The position numbers and the translations under genes were made by a program. From Halichondria panicea (Eukaryota; Porifera; Demospongiae; Suberitida; Halichondriidae): a stretch of DNA of 64,000 nt. The notes beneath the pieces are model-generated. The model was not told where the DNA came from. It searched no databases and saw nothing but the letters and a program-made list of their open reading frames with translations. Shown one piece after another: positions 11,516-22,512 of this stretch (within the stretch, counting starts at the first letter, position 1; each line of letters starts with the position of its first letter). Location: positions 7,333,122-7,397,121 of the forward strand of contig NC_087377.1 of assembly GCF_963675165.1 (NCBI RefSeq), read 5' to 3'.

Positions 11516-11644
11516 TTTTATATCGCAACATTTTTGACTTTACAAAACTAGATTTAGATGGGCATGGCCCGTCCTCCATTATTAAATTGCTTTATTCATT
11601 ATTTTTGTGGTCGCAATCTTTTGTAGACAATTGCAAACCAGGTA

Positions 11645-11880
11645 CCGTATAGCGGGGAATTTTTGCCAGGGAAAGTTTTTTTGCTATTTGGCTGCAGAGC
11701 CCTCAGTAGAAATCTCAGTAGAAATGTTCATGGGATCTAATATTTGCGGTTCATTGCCAGGAGACCACACCCACCAATAAGCTTTGCATGTGAAATACCG
11801 GTGTGTGGGAGTTTATCTTATTAATTTTCTGCCCTCAAAAAACGAAAACCTTCCACCTCACGAAAATTTCTCGCATATGC
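11645..11880 (+). mobile_element. M1 MITE in the 3' flank of B
   Basis: Left end TA-CCGTATAGCGGGGAATTTTTG and the family interior; right end decayed (cgaaaatttctcgcatatgc). The same copy is present after H (about 52456-52692), so it predates the duplication. Confidence 0.7.
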
Positions 11881-11916
11881 ATGGATAACTAGATAATACA
11901 CTAATGAATAATTATA

Positions 11917-12112
11917 CTGTATAGCGGGTAATTTTCGGGGGAGAAAATATTCGTGGTTCAGCAATATTGAGACATTTCGTGGGTAATATTTTCGTGGTTG
12001 GAGCTTGCACTGCAGGTAAGGTCGCTTCATTTGTGGGTAAAATATGCGTGGTCAGATCTCCAACCACGAAAACCACGAATATTTTGCCCCACGAAAATTA
12101 CACGCTATACAG
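11917..12112. mobile_element. M1 MITE with TA duplication and a known empty site
   Basis: Runs from CTGTATAGCGGG to CGCTATACAG with TA on both sides (11915-11916 and 12113-12114). The duplicated spacer after H lacks it: there the flanks join at one TA (52725-52726). This shows a TA target, as for Tc1/mariner-type elements. It has strong internal complementarity (cgtggttggag against ctccaaccacg). Confidence 0.8.
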
Positions 12113-12586
12113 TAGTTCGAACAAATTCGTAGATCGAGGCTAGAAGACATATTCAAGTGTATGAGCTTTGATTCACCATGAAATAATAGAAGCATGTACT
12201 TACTATTAATACACAATACTCCAGCACTTTTAAAGCCTCTCGCCATGTTTTTGCTTTCACTCTGGCATTTGCTCAGCAGCTGTCATTTGTTGTGAAGTAA
12301 CTTTTAAGTGCTGCCTTATAGGGAAGTGGGAAATGTTCATGCTTATATTTAATTCTTTTCTACATGTACTTCTGTACATGTACTCAAATGGGAATACATT
12401 CACTTCGTTGACACAAGGGTATGAGTACTAAAAGCTAACATTGTTGTTATACTTGCAATGTTATTGCATTCTAAAGTGCGGTACAGGAATGACCTCAAGA
12501 GAAGAAGTGCGGCCTTGGATCAAGGCTATACATGTAGTTAATACGCTTCAACTGCATCCCATTGAACACACTTCACAACAATAAAA

Positions 12587-12714
12587 TCGCAAAACCTGCT
12601 GCACACGATCCTTGCCAGAACGCAAATAGTTAGATCGCAAAAGATCAATTTTTCTGCTGATTTGGCTCATTCGCAAAGGTTTTTTCACCAGCAAACATTT
12701 TAGTAATCGGTATA
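12587..12714. mobile_element. M2 MITE fragment
   Basis: Shares cgcaaaacct...cacgatccttgccagaacgcaa...ctgatttggctcattcgcaaagg...ttagtaat with the fuller copy at 29529-29748. Also present in the duplicated spacer at about 53207-53330. Confidence 0.65.
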
Positions 12715-15449
12715 ATTAATATGACCACTGCTTGTGTTTTCATTAGTTGACATGGCTATTTCTGTATCAATTCCTTTTTTAGTAACGGCAATAAAGCTGT
12801 TGTGTACGATGTTTGTTTTTAGTTTGACTATTCTATTTTATTTATAGTTGTCCAAACTGAAGATGAATGTTTATACACATTCTCCATTGAGTGCACTTTT
12901 TCCATACATGGTTGTGGTTGGGGTTGTCATAGTAGTTTCGTAAACTGGTCAGCTAGAATGCATTCCTGCATTTGATGATACTGTCAATGACGACGTGCAA
13001 TTACTGGACCGGATGTGATACGGGATTAATTGCTGCATGTGCACTCTCCAGTTGCTAATAGCATATCATAAAAATTTAATTATGATTATAGTAATAATGG
13101 ATGTGTCAGTACAGAGAATTTTTGTTATGACATGAGAGGAGAGTGGGATAACAATAAACGTTCAGTTAACGAGCCGAGCCGTCTTGTGATAGTAAGATTA
13201 TTACGTCAGAACAACCAATTTTGGATCTAGAGTGAGAGCCTCATGAGATAATTATTGGTACCATGCTACTCGTGAATGAGATTGTGATCTAGTTTTAATT
13301 TGGTGAATTTTACTGAGGATCGCCAAATTTTATCGGAAGTGGCAGAAGTAGTCAGACCCGAGGCGCCGAATTAAAAAACGCTAAATCTTTCATCGTAATA
13401 CTCGCAAAATTTTCGTGTCATGCAGGTTATTCGAGGGTATAAAAACATTCGTGATTTTCGCTGATTAAGTATGCATGTACTGTACCCACTTACACCAACG
13501 AATTTAATATTGCACACATGCATGCTTGCTGCAAAACAACTGCTATTCGCGAAAATTATCCGCGAGAATCTTTCTAACTGTCTTTCCACAAACGTTTATA
13601 CCCTTGAAGTAATTATACTCTCTCCTCTATATATACAGTATAAAGGGTCAACAATACGTCATCAAGTGGTCAAAGAAAAGGTTCAACCTGGCTTCAATGT
13701 TTGTACGCAAATATTAAATAGCGCATGTAACTATACATGTACAGATGTGAAAAATTGTCTAGAGTATAGGGTATAGAATTTGGTGTGATACAGATCATCT
13801 TTTAGGAAACTATATACATGGACCTAGTCATAGACCTATGTAATACCTTGACTTTCAAGTTCAGCAAAAGTTCAGGACAGTTTCAATATTGTTGAGTACT
13901 CAAAGCTGAGAGGGTATCCAGAGTCTGGAAGCAGGATGAAGTCTTCGAGATCAATGCCACACATTCTCGAAGAGGTGAAACCTGTACAGAACAAGCAAAA
14001 CAAGGGTTGTAAAAAGTCACACAGTTTCAAAATCACTGACCCAATGCACAGTTGAGTTTAACTCACCATAATTGCCGAACATACATAAAGCATGAATGAT
14101 TTTTTATAATGCTTCTTATGCAATTGTGTGATTTATTGATCAGAAACCTAGCTGACATAATATCAATTAATGCATGCAATAATAGACCACACATGCATGC
14201 AATTATAGTCAACCAAAGCAGGAAGAAGAAAAATAACAACAATCAGGAACAGGATATGAGCCAGACATGCAGTCACTGTAAATAATAGATTTGTCCTCTG
14301 ATGTCTCACACTATAAACAGCAACCCTGTTCCTGATCACAATATCCTGTGTTTACATCGGATGAATTATTATTATAGTTGCATAATTAAATGTCTCTATA
14401 ATTAAGTGCACTAGCTAGTAGACACCCATATACAGTGCAACCATTCATACAGTGCACTTTTATGTTCTTAGACTATAACATGACAGGGTTCATGACAACT
14501 TTATATACAGAAATATGAACACTATAGACACTGCTCTGACAAAACTACGCATGATATTTGATTTCAGTATACGTGAATTAAAGAACATGCATATACGAGC
14601 CTGGCCTGAGGCCTGAGGGACCTTGCAGACCAATTATAATAGGCTAACTGCAGTGCCAGCAATAATTATCGTGCACTGTGCTGCACAATAATTATACACG
14701 ACTGTATAGCTCAAGGCTGTTTATCTATTTTAGCGAGACACCTCGATCAGTGTGTTTTCATAACTATGACCAGGAGTGCATGACAATTCTCCTACTATCA
14801 CTGCAACAAACAGATCTTCCCTAGAATAATTATATTGCTACACACCTTATGCAGATATCACTATCCAAATTGTACACTGCACCTGCCGTGATAAGAGTCC
14901 AGCCTGCAGACACTTTGCCCGTATATAGTGAATGGTAGTAAGTTGTTACATGGACAAACACATTGCATGAACAATCCAAGACCAGAGAGGCACAAAAAGT
15001 AGCAATGCAATGTGAGCTAAGAGATAAATAAAAAGATGGCATATGCATCAAAACAATGCATGTGCATACAATTAAAGACGACTGCCTTGGAATCACAAAC
15101 ACGCCTTTTTACAAGAGCCAGAATATTAATTACGTATAGCAAATAGGTTGTTCAGTCTGAGTTTCATGCCCGGATGGTGGCGCTGTAATGATTTAATCGA
15201 CAAAATTATATATCACCTCAAGTCAGTTCCATCCGTGAGAAATGAGGAGAGACAGGTCTGGGATAGGGTACCCCACCACGCCGGGGTAGATCTAGATCGG
15301 CATGCACACAATCTTGAATTGTATCCAAAGATAATACTAGACAGTGCACCTGGGATATGATGGAGGGTAATACTTAATACATTAAGGGTAAAGAGGTGGC
15401 CTTGTTCCTTTAATTTCCTCTGAAGCTTTTAATGTTCTGCAAGACTACA

Positions 15450-15525
15450 ATTGGTAAAGATCACACTAGATCTAGAGCCTATTAGTAGTCACTAGACATC
15501 TAGATCTAGTGTGATCTTTACCAAT
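15450..15525. repeat. Hairpin with perfect 27-bp arms, copy 1
   Basis: Arm attggtaaagatcacactag... at 15450-15476 is repeated exactly in reverse complement at 15499-15525, with a 22-base loop. It lies about 110 bp upstream of the signal-peptide exon of C. The same hairpin stands at 55221-55296 before I, and half an arm (gtaaagatcacacta) at 7440 before B. It could be a fold-back element or a promoter-proximal structure. Confidence 0.9.
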
Positions 15526-15633
15526 CCTATAACTCTTGTAGATTCTACATGTAGTCTACATGTAGAACTAAGATCTATCAGGTATTATTAAAACTAGACT
15601 AGTATTAAATCTTCCACATAACTTCATGCTCTG

Positions 15634-18600
15634 ATGGACAAGGGTTTGACATCTTTCACTTTTCTTTTTATGGCAGGGTCATTCATCATAGCTGTAAAAG
15701 GTAAGGCTATTATGTTACATTGGCAGTACACTTATAAATTTCAGAATACTGCTGCATACAAAATAATGTTGCCACAAGAATACTATTCTGCATGTAGATC
15801 GTATACCGAGTTTCGAATGCCTAATTAGTCAATTGGGAACGACATTGTATAAGCCTGGATACTATTGGAAATTGCACGTGCAGCATGCTATAATTGTATG
15901 CTCCTTGCGAATCAGATCACTCTTTCCTTTGCAACCGCTATATACTAATTATATGCAGCCAGAGATTGTGACTCATAATTATAGTCCAGCATGTGATGCT
16001 CCTCTGCATGCATCAGTACCACCACTATTGGCACACTTTTGGATCCATTTACAGTTGGTTACTGCTAGGGTATACCCCAGCTTATAGTTTTTGTCAGTTT
16101 GTGTGTGCGAGCCTATACTGAATTATTATCTCCCCAGAATCTCGACCCCGGAATATAATTATGACTACCGTATAGCGGGTAATTTTCGTGGGGTAATATT
16201 CGTTATTTTCGTGGGCAGGCTGACCTCCACGAAATTTTATCGTAGGCGTGGCTTATCTGAACGTAGGAATGCCGTGCAGCCACGAGACTAAACGAAATTT
16301 TTACTCACGAAAACTACCGTTTCTCGAGTTGAACGAATTTTTTACCCCACGAAACTTACCCGCTATACGGTATGTACATTAATTGTGTGCTGTCAAATTA
16401 TACTAGTGTGCATTGTACTTTTGAATAAACTGCTGAAACACGTCATGACTGTTACTAATTTAGACAGTGATATCTACTAAACAAGATTGACCTAGCTGAC
16501 TTATAATAATGATTATAGTCTTGATTAAGTACAGTAACTCTGCGTGCTAATATTTTCTCACAGCTCAGTTCACAGTACAGCCATTGTCAATGGAGAGAGC
16601 CGAGGGACTGGAGGCAGTGTTCAGTTGTCAGTATCAAGTGGAGGGATTCTTTGTTACTTATGATTGGGCAATAAACAATACGATAGTCTCAACAGATACA
16701 GAAACTATTAGAGTACGTCCACCTTTATCCCCTGGTGGTCCAACCACACTGATAGTCTTGGCCACTCCGCAGCACAACAACTCTGTTGTTCTGTGCCGTG
16801 CTACAATTAGTAATGGTATTGTTTTTGTAAGGTCTGAATTATCGATCACAGCAACTCTAACTGTTCATGGTGAGTTAGTAACTATATAATGATGTGTATA
16901 AGATTTTGTAGGCATTTCCCTGTAGGAACGGTAATCACTAATGTTTTGACTGCTCCAAATACCATCACTGTGATGTGGAATGCTCTACCTCTCACTGAGT
17001 ATTGTGTGGACATCACCAGGACAACTCTGGACTCGACTGAAACAGTGGTTCTTGATTCTCTGTGTGGACTGGCTAATGAGTACACCTTCACGTACTCCAA
17101 CCCCATCAGTGTGTGTGACAGATTCTCCTTCACTGTGACTCCTACTGAAGGAGAGATGAGGGGAACAACCAGTGAACCAGTTACTGGGTTCTTTACGAGG
17201 GCAGAAGGTGTGTTGTATTGTTACATACACACTTCATACACAATGTATACATAATATTGCAGGCAGTGGAGAACGACGTCGTATTCGTGAAAATGGAGGG
17301 AATAAGTTAGTTGAGTTTGAGGCCACTGTGAGTCATTGTATATATAGTATAAAAGATGCACATGTAACAAAGCTAACGTTCTCCAGATACCAAGTTGCAC
17401 AAGGTTCACTCGGTATAGTGTGAACTCTGACCTATTGACTCCCTCAATCAGTCGTTCAATCACGGACCCTTTGTTTGATGGCTCACTCAGTTTCTCCCTC
17501 CCCACTGACAAGATGATAGAATACAGTGTCACACTGACTGATGAGAATGGAATAGACCTCGTGTTTGGGAACATTTCAATCAGTGAGTTCAATGAGGCGT
17601 GTTCAGATGTTTATTACGACTCCCTTCTTAGGTACATTTGACGTTCAAGACCTGCTAGTGTCTGAATGTCCTGGTGGCGGTGGTATTTGTGTGAGCATTG
17701 AGTATGTTGAAGGTACTATCTCTCCCGGAGCTCTCGTCTGTGCAGTTCATATCATTGATGAAATCCTTGATTTTGCTAACGTGAAACTGGTCACCATCCC
17801 TCGGAATTCTATCGAGAATTTCACCATTCCTGTTCGTAGCGGAGAATACAAAGTGATTGCTTTTGATCTGGAGAATACCAAGTTACCAAGAATGCCCATC
17901 TCTATGGTAGCACTGAGTCTGGACATTATAGTGAATTCGACTGGGGAAGGTATGTGCTCTGTGTGTAAATATGCTTTTCTAGTGACTATAGAAAATTTAT
18001 AGGAACCAGTCCACCACCCAGTGAAGTCGTTAGTGCAACCAACTTATCAAATGGAGATCTTGAGGTGACTTTCTCTGACTCTGCTCGGAATTGTCTAGTT
18101 CTGTTTCAACCCATTTTGGACAGAGTACTACGTGTAGTTGATTTTATCAACACATCTGAAAGCTCTACTGTCGTTGTTGTTCGGAAGGACACCTTTGGTG
18201 ATGGCTATGTGGTGGTGTATTCTTGGAATAGTTCACAGTCCATCTTTGAAGGAGAAGTATCGCTCATTATACAACTGGATCCACCCACCTGTAAGTGCCT
18301 CTGTGGATCAGAGCTAACATCATTCATTGATTTTTCTTTTTTCTATTGCAGCTGCTCCCACTACACCTCCAACGTCTGATCCACAAACAGACCCACCTCC
18401 TCCTGATATGGAGTCCCTGCCAACATCAGTTATCGCTGGTAGGTTTCTAGTGCTGTAAAAGTGTATCATAATGATTCTCTCCATTCACTGTCACAGCAGC
18501 AGCCATAGCTGGTAAGTCAATGTACCTACAGAGCACTGACTAAGTCTATTTGTGTTGAGTTTGACCTTCATAAAGTTGTCATAACTTATGAAGCCATGAT

Positions 18601-19231
18601 TGACCACATAACTTCCGGGGTCGAACTCAACGCTTTTTATATGAGAATATAAGCATGGACACCTCTTAAAAAGGACAACCTCCATATACAATGTTTTAAA
18701 GGCAGCACTCGTACAATAACACATTATTCATCGCAATAGACTTTAGTTTGTAAAATAGCATATTATGACGCAGTTTGTGAATATCTACAGTTTACTTTGA
18801 ATAGGATTCGTACACTCTAATAGTATGGATGCACATTTTTAGGTTTGGTGACTCTGCTATTGCTTGTGGTCACCGCTGTTGGAACTGTCGTAGTGATTTT
18901 AAGAAAACGGAGACAAAATGAAGGTACCTAAATTATTCGTTAACTTGTCTTGAACAATTGACATGCAGTTGAGGTTCCAGAGTCAGATGGAAGAGTGGAT
19001 TGGTCATCAACATTTGCAGGAATTGAGCAGCCTAACGAAGCTTATGCTCCAGTACTGACGAGGAACATTGCCTATGAGCAGACAAAGAAACCACGGAGAC
19101 AGAGGATCGATGACTCACAAGCCCCGGCAACAACAGAGGGACAGTATGAAAGCATTGAGCCAGTTCATGAGTACGAGGATGTGTTGCCTCAGGGAAAAGC
19201 AAGTCGTGCAAATTATGTTAACGTTAACTGA
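15634..19231 (+). CDS. Receptor C: intact type I Ig/FN3 membrane receptor with five-tyrosine tail
   Basis: Eleven exons: 15634-15700, 16564-16869, 16926-17207, 17263-17327, 17387-17582, 17632-17949, 18003-18290, 18352-18438, micro-exon 18497-18511, 18843-18923, 18969-19231; total 1968 nt, 655 aa, all phases agree. Signal peptide MDKGLTSFTFLFMAGSF; Ig-like, FN3-like, domains 3-5; a longer Pro-rich stalk than B; micro-exon AAAIA; transmembrane helix (LVTLLLLVVTAVGTVVVI) followed by RKRRQ; tail with Y594, Y604, Y628 (YESI), Y637 (YEDV) and Y651 (YVNV, a Grb2-SH2-type pYxN motif). Close paralogue of I and, less so, of B. Predicted surface receptor whose tail could bind SH2 proteins when phosphorylated. 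No kinase domain. Confidence 0.87.
16168..16370. mobile_element. M1 MITE in intron 1 of receptor C
   Basis: CCGTATAGCGGGTAATTTTCG...ending CCCGCTATACGG with TA on both sides; 203 bp. The equivalent intron regions of D (about 19800) and I (about 56430) lack it. Confidence 0.85.
18497..18511 (+). other. 15-nt micro-exon of receptor C
   Basis: cagcagccatagctg lies between a good acceptor (tgtcacag) and donor (gtaagt). Five codons in phase 1 add AAAIA just before the membrane helix. The same micro-exon with intact splice sites is kept in I (59955-59969), but no equivalent is seen in B. Confidence 0.65.
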
Positions 19232-19270
19232 CAAATTTACCCACTTATTTTTATCCCACACATTTCTATA

Positions 19271-19485
19271 CCGTATAGCGGGAAATTTTTGCGGTGCACA
19301 TTTTCACTATTTGGCTACAGAGCCCTCAGCATAAATGTTCATGTGTTCTAGTATTTTGCGTTTCAATGCCAGGAAACCACACCCACCAATAGCTTTGCAT
19401 GTGAAATACCGATGCGTGGGAGTTTATTATCCCATTTTCGCGTCTTCTTTTTGCCCTCACCTCACGAAAATTTCCCGCTGTACGG
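19271..19485. mobile_element. M1 MITE, complete copy after receptor C
   Basis: CCGTATAGCGGGAAATTTTTG to TTTCCCGCTGTACGG, TA on both sides, 215 bp. It is the reference copy for the family here. Interior landmarks: gagccctcagca, cacacccaccaa, gctttgcatgtgaaatacc. Confidence 0.85.
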
Positions 19486-19639
19486 TATGCGATTGTACAA
19501 TGTACCATTCTATCAATTTTTACAAAACTTACATTTACATATGTATTCTTAGTGTGGATTGTGTTATTATATGTAATATTTACCAGCCCCTCTGATTATA
19601 GATGAGTGCATTGCTAATTTACTTCTACATAGCTTGGCA

Positions 19640-21706
19640 CACCTATTCTTTGATAGGTAATTACACTAGTTTCCTCTGCATGAGTACCACTATTGGCACA
19701 CCGTTACTGCCATGCTAGGGTACCGGCTTACAGTTTTAATTTGTCAGTATGTGTGTGTGAGCCTATACTGAATTATTATCTCCCCAGAATCTCGACCCCG
19801 GAAAATGCACCCATGTAAATCTGTACATAATAAATTGTGTGCTGTCAAATTACTGTACCTTTAAATTACCCTTACATTATATCTGAATGAACTGCTGAAA
19901 CACAATTTACATGTTGCTTAATTTAGACATAGGGATACAGTCATTTTAGTAAAACTTGCAATATTCTGATACCTTTCTGCAACCACAGTTGTAACCACAT
20001 TGATGAGTATGAATACCATTAAGCATGGAAAGTTCAAACATCTAACAGCAGCCAAGCACTAGTTTTTCTGCACTGCATGTACACTGTACACCATAATGAC
20101 TTCACACAGCCTCAGAGAACAGCTCAAACATGCTAATGAAGAGGATGTTCGTATAAGTGTCCAGGGTTCTCATAATTCGAATAACACTATAATTATATAC
20201 ATGTACATATACCCATGTAACTTATTTTCAGCATGCTGTAATGCATGCATGTTGCTTCCCTTCTCCACTAGCCTACAACACGGACACTGCCACGTACCAT
20301 AATTATAGGGAAACTCGCAAAATAAGTATAATTAGTATAAAATAACCATTCTCAACGAGTTTTATTGGCATATGGAGCTGTTTTCTGAGGCTGTGCTGAA
20401 GTCATTCAACGTATGCTTGCTGTTACATAACTGATATTTGACTTGGTCTTGCTGCTTACATGGTTTAATTATATTCATAATCATGTCCTTTCTGTGGTTA
20501 CTACTGTGGTTGCAGCCAAATTACACAAAATATTGTTTTACTAAAATGACTGTATCTAGATAGGCTCGTACTCTTGATTAAGTACAGTAACCCATAACGA
20601 CGACTGGTGCTAATATTTTCTCACAGCTCAGTTCACAGTACAGCCAGTGTCAGTAGAGAGAACCGAGTGACTGGAGGCAGTATTCAGGTGTCTGTATCAA
20701 GGGGAGGGATTGACTGTCACTTATGATTGGGCAATGAACAATTCCTTAGTTGGAGCAGATACTGAAACTGTTAGAGCTCGTCGACCTTCATCTCTCACAG
20801 CACAACAACTCTGTTGTTCAGTGCCGTGCTACAATTAGTAATGGCTTTGATACTGTAAGGCCAGAAGTATCGATCACAAAAACTCTAACTGTTCGTGGTT
20901 AGTCAATAATTATATTGATTGTCTTGGTATAATTTGTTTCTTTTATTACATTAGAGACGGTCCTCACTCATCTTATTGTTGCACCGAATACCATTACCGT
21001 GATGTGGAATGCTCAACCTCTCACTGAGTACTGTGTGGACATCAACACCGGTGTGGGAACTGTCGTTGTGATTTTAAGAAAACAGAGACAAAATGGAGGT
21101 ACCTAAATCATTTGTCAACTTTTCATAAACAATTGGCATGCAGTTAAGGTTCCAGAGTCAGATGGAAGAGTGGATTGATGTAACAGACTAGCCTCTCTAG
21201 CCTGTTAGTGAGGGAACTATCCGTGGATCTTTAAACAGTGTTTCAATTGATATGACTTTTTAAGCAACAACAGTACAGATAATTCTAGTCCTACTTTTAT
21301 ACACCAAATAAAAGAAACTTCTGGAATTGTCTTTCCAAGTATACTAAATTCTAGAATCATCCTGCACTACAACCACAAACCACTAAATTACTGAACTTTA
21401 AACCATAGTAAATTCTAGAAGTATCCAACAGCTAGTTCTTGATAATTAATAAGTCCGTTACAATAATATTGATCATCAACATTTGCAGGAATTGAGCAGC
21501 CCAACGAAGCTTATGCTCCAGTACTCAAGCTCAAGAAGAACATTGCCTATGAGCAAACAAAGAAACCACGGGGACAGACGATCGATGGCTCACAAGTCCC
21601 GGTAACAACGGAGGGAGAGTATGCGATCATTGAGCCAGTTCATGTGTACGAGGATGTGTTGTCTGAGGGAAAAGCAAGTCGTGCAAATTATGTTAACATT
21701 AACTGA
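19640..21706 (+). pseudogene. Receptor D: degenerate type I copy, internally deleted
   Basis: A stub of a type II signal exon (19640-19667, tttgataggtaattacactagttt) is joined to intron 1 sequence of the C/I type. The Ig exon starts at 20627 and has a TGA (20668-20670) in place of the conserved Gly codon, then a deletion. The FN3 exon starts at 20955 and at 21050 runs straight into the end of the membrane exon (tgtgggaactgtcg), so domains 3-5 and the stalk are gone. The tail exon starts at 21144, is split by an insertion (21179-21467) and ends in YVNIN at 21706. No function expected. Confidence 0.85.
21179..21467. mobile_element. 289-bp insertion in the tail exon of D, possibly a solo LTR
   Basis: It splits the conserved VDW-SSTF codons. 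Five-base direct repeats attga flank it (21174-21178 and 21468-21472). It begins TGTAAC and carries GTTACA five bases before its right end, as in many LTRs. Interior has aaataaaag-like signals but no coding frame. Confidence 0.6.
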
Positions 21707-22168
21707 AACTTTCCCACACAGTTGTTTGACGGTATACAATGTATCTACCCATCTTTGTACAAAACTGAAAATGAAAGTTATAATTGTACACAGGAGTGCA
21801 TCATAACATGATTCTACTGTCTTACTATTGTGATCTTTAATTAAAATTTAATACTAAATCTAGAATGTGATTCATTTTTCTACTACATAGCTAGCTTGGC
21901 ACACCTATGCTTTGATGGATGATTACACTAGTTTGACATTTCTTCTATTTGTGGGGACGTTCACCATAGCTGTAAAAGGTACGTAAGTAGCTATGCATGG
22001 TCTAGGCATAATTATTTTGCTATTCCTGGTCCAGAAATGCATGGTGATACTCTTGCTATTTTATAGGCTATTGCTTTGTTTGTTACCACAATTATCCAGA
22101 GATTGGCTGCATGTATAATGTGTTTGACCGTATTATCTAATGGCTTACATTTGTGGTTAGTGTAGATA

Positions 22169-22430
22169 CTGTATATAGCGGGAAATTTTCGTAGGTGCAC
22201 AATTTTGCATTTTTTGAGGGCAGAGCAGTTACGCAAAAATTAAAACTGGGATAAATTCCCACGCACTGGTATTTCACATGCAAAGTTCTTGGTGGGTGCA
22301 TGTGGTTTCCTGGCATTGAAATGATAATTATTAGAACCCACGAAAATTTCTGCTGAGGGCTCTGTAGCCAAATAGCAAAAAGGGTGCTAATATTTTCCCG
22401 AAAATTTCCCCGCTATAATTATATATACGG
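22169..22430. mobile_element. M1 MITE in intron 1 of E, reverse orientation
   Basis: TIRs gtatatagcgggaaattttcg and cgaaaatttccccgctata...tacgg, with tgcatgtgaaatacc-type landmarks seen on the reverse strand. A short tata expansion lies at the right end. Confidence 0.75.
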
Positions 22431-22465
22431 TACTGAATGGGGGCTCATATAGTTGTATTTCTCCA

Positions 22466-22512
22466 CCCACACCACACCACACCACACACCTCACACACAC
22501 ACACACACCCAC
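22466..22512. repeat. CCACA/CA simple repeat
   Basis: ccacacc units grade into (ca)n. Ordinary microsatellite in intron 1 of E. Confidence 0.8.

Larger units (their letters stand above)
11516..15633 (+). repeat. B-C spacer, copy 1 of a segmental duplication
   Basis: No gene recognised; all frames are short. The sequence matches 52324-55563 in the same order and orientation over most of its length: M1 MITE, gcaatgttattgcat region, M2 fragment, ccggatgtgatacggg region, cctggcctgagg region, hairpin at 15450. Differences: an extra MITE at 11917-12112, about 700 bp (13.8-14.5 kb) present only here, and opposite orientation of the MITE-like block at 13370-13612. Confidence 0.85.

Noticed and set aside
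13371-13776. Frames of 72 and 101 codons in the B-C spacer
   Set aside because: They coincide with a MITE-like inverted repeat and are not kept in the second spacer copy.
18491-18724. Minus-strand 77-codon frame in an intron of C
   Set aside because: It reads an inverted piece of the repeated spacer module; no homologue among the family exons.
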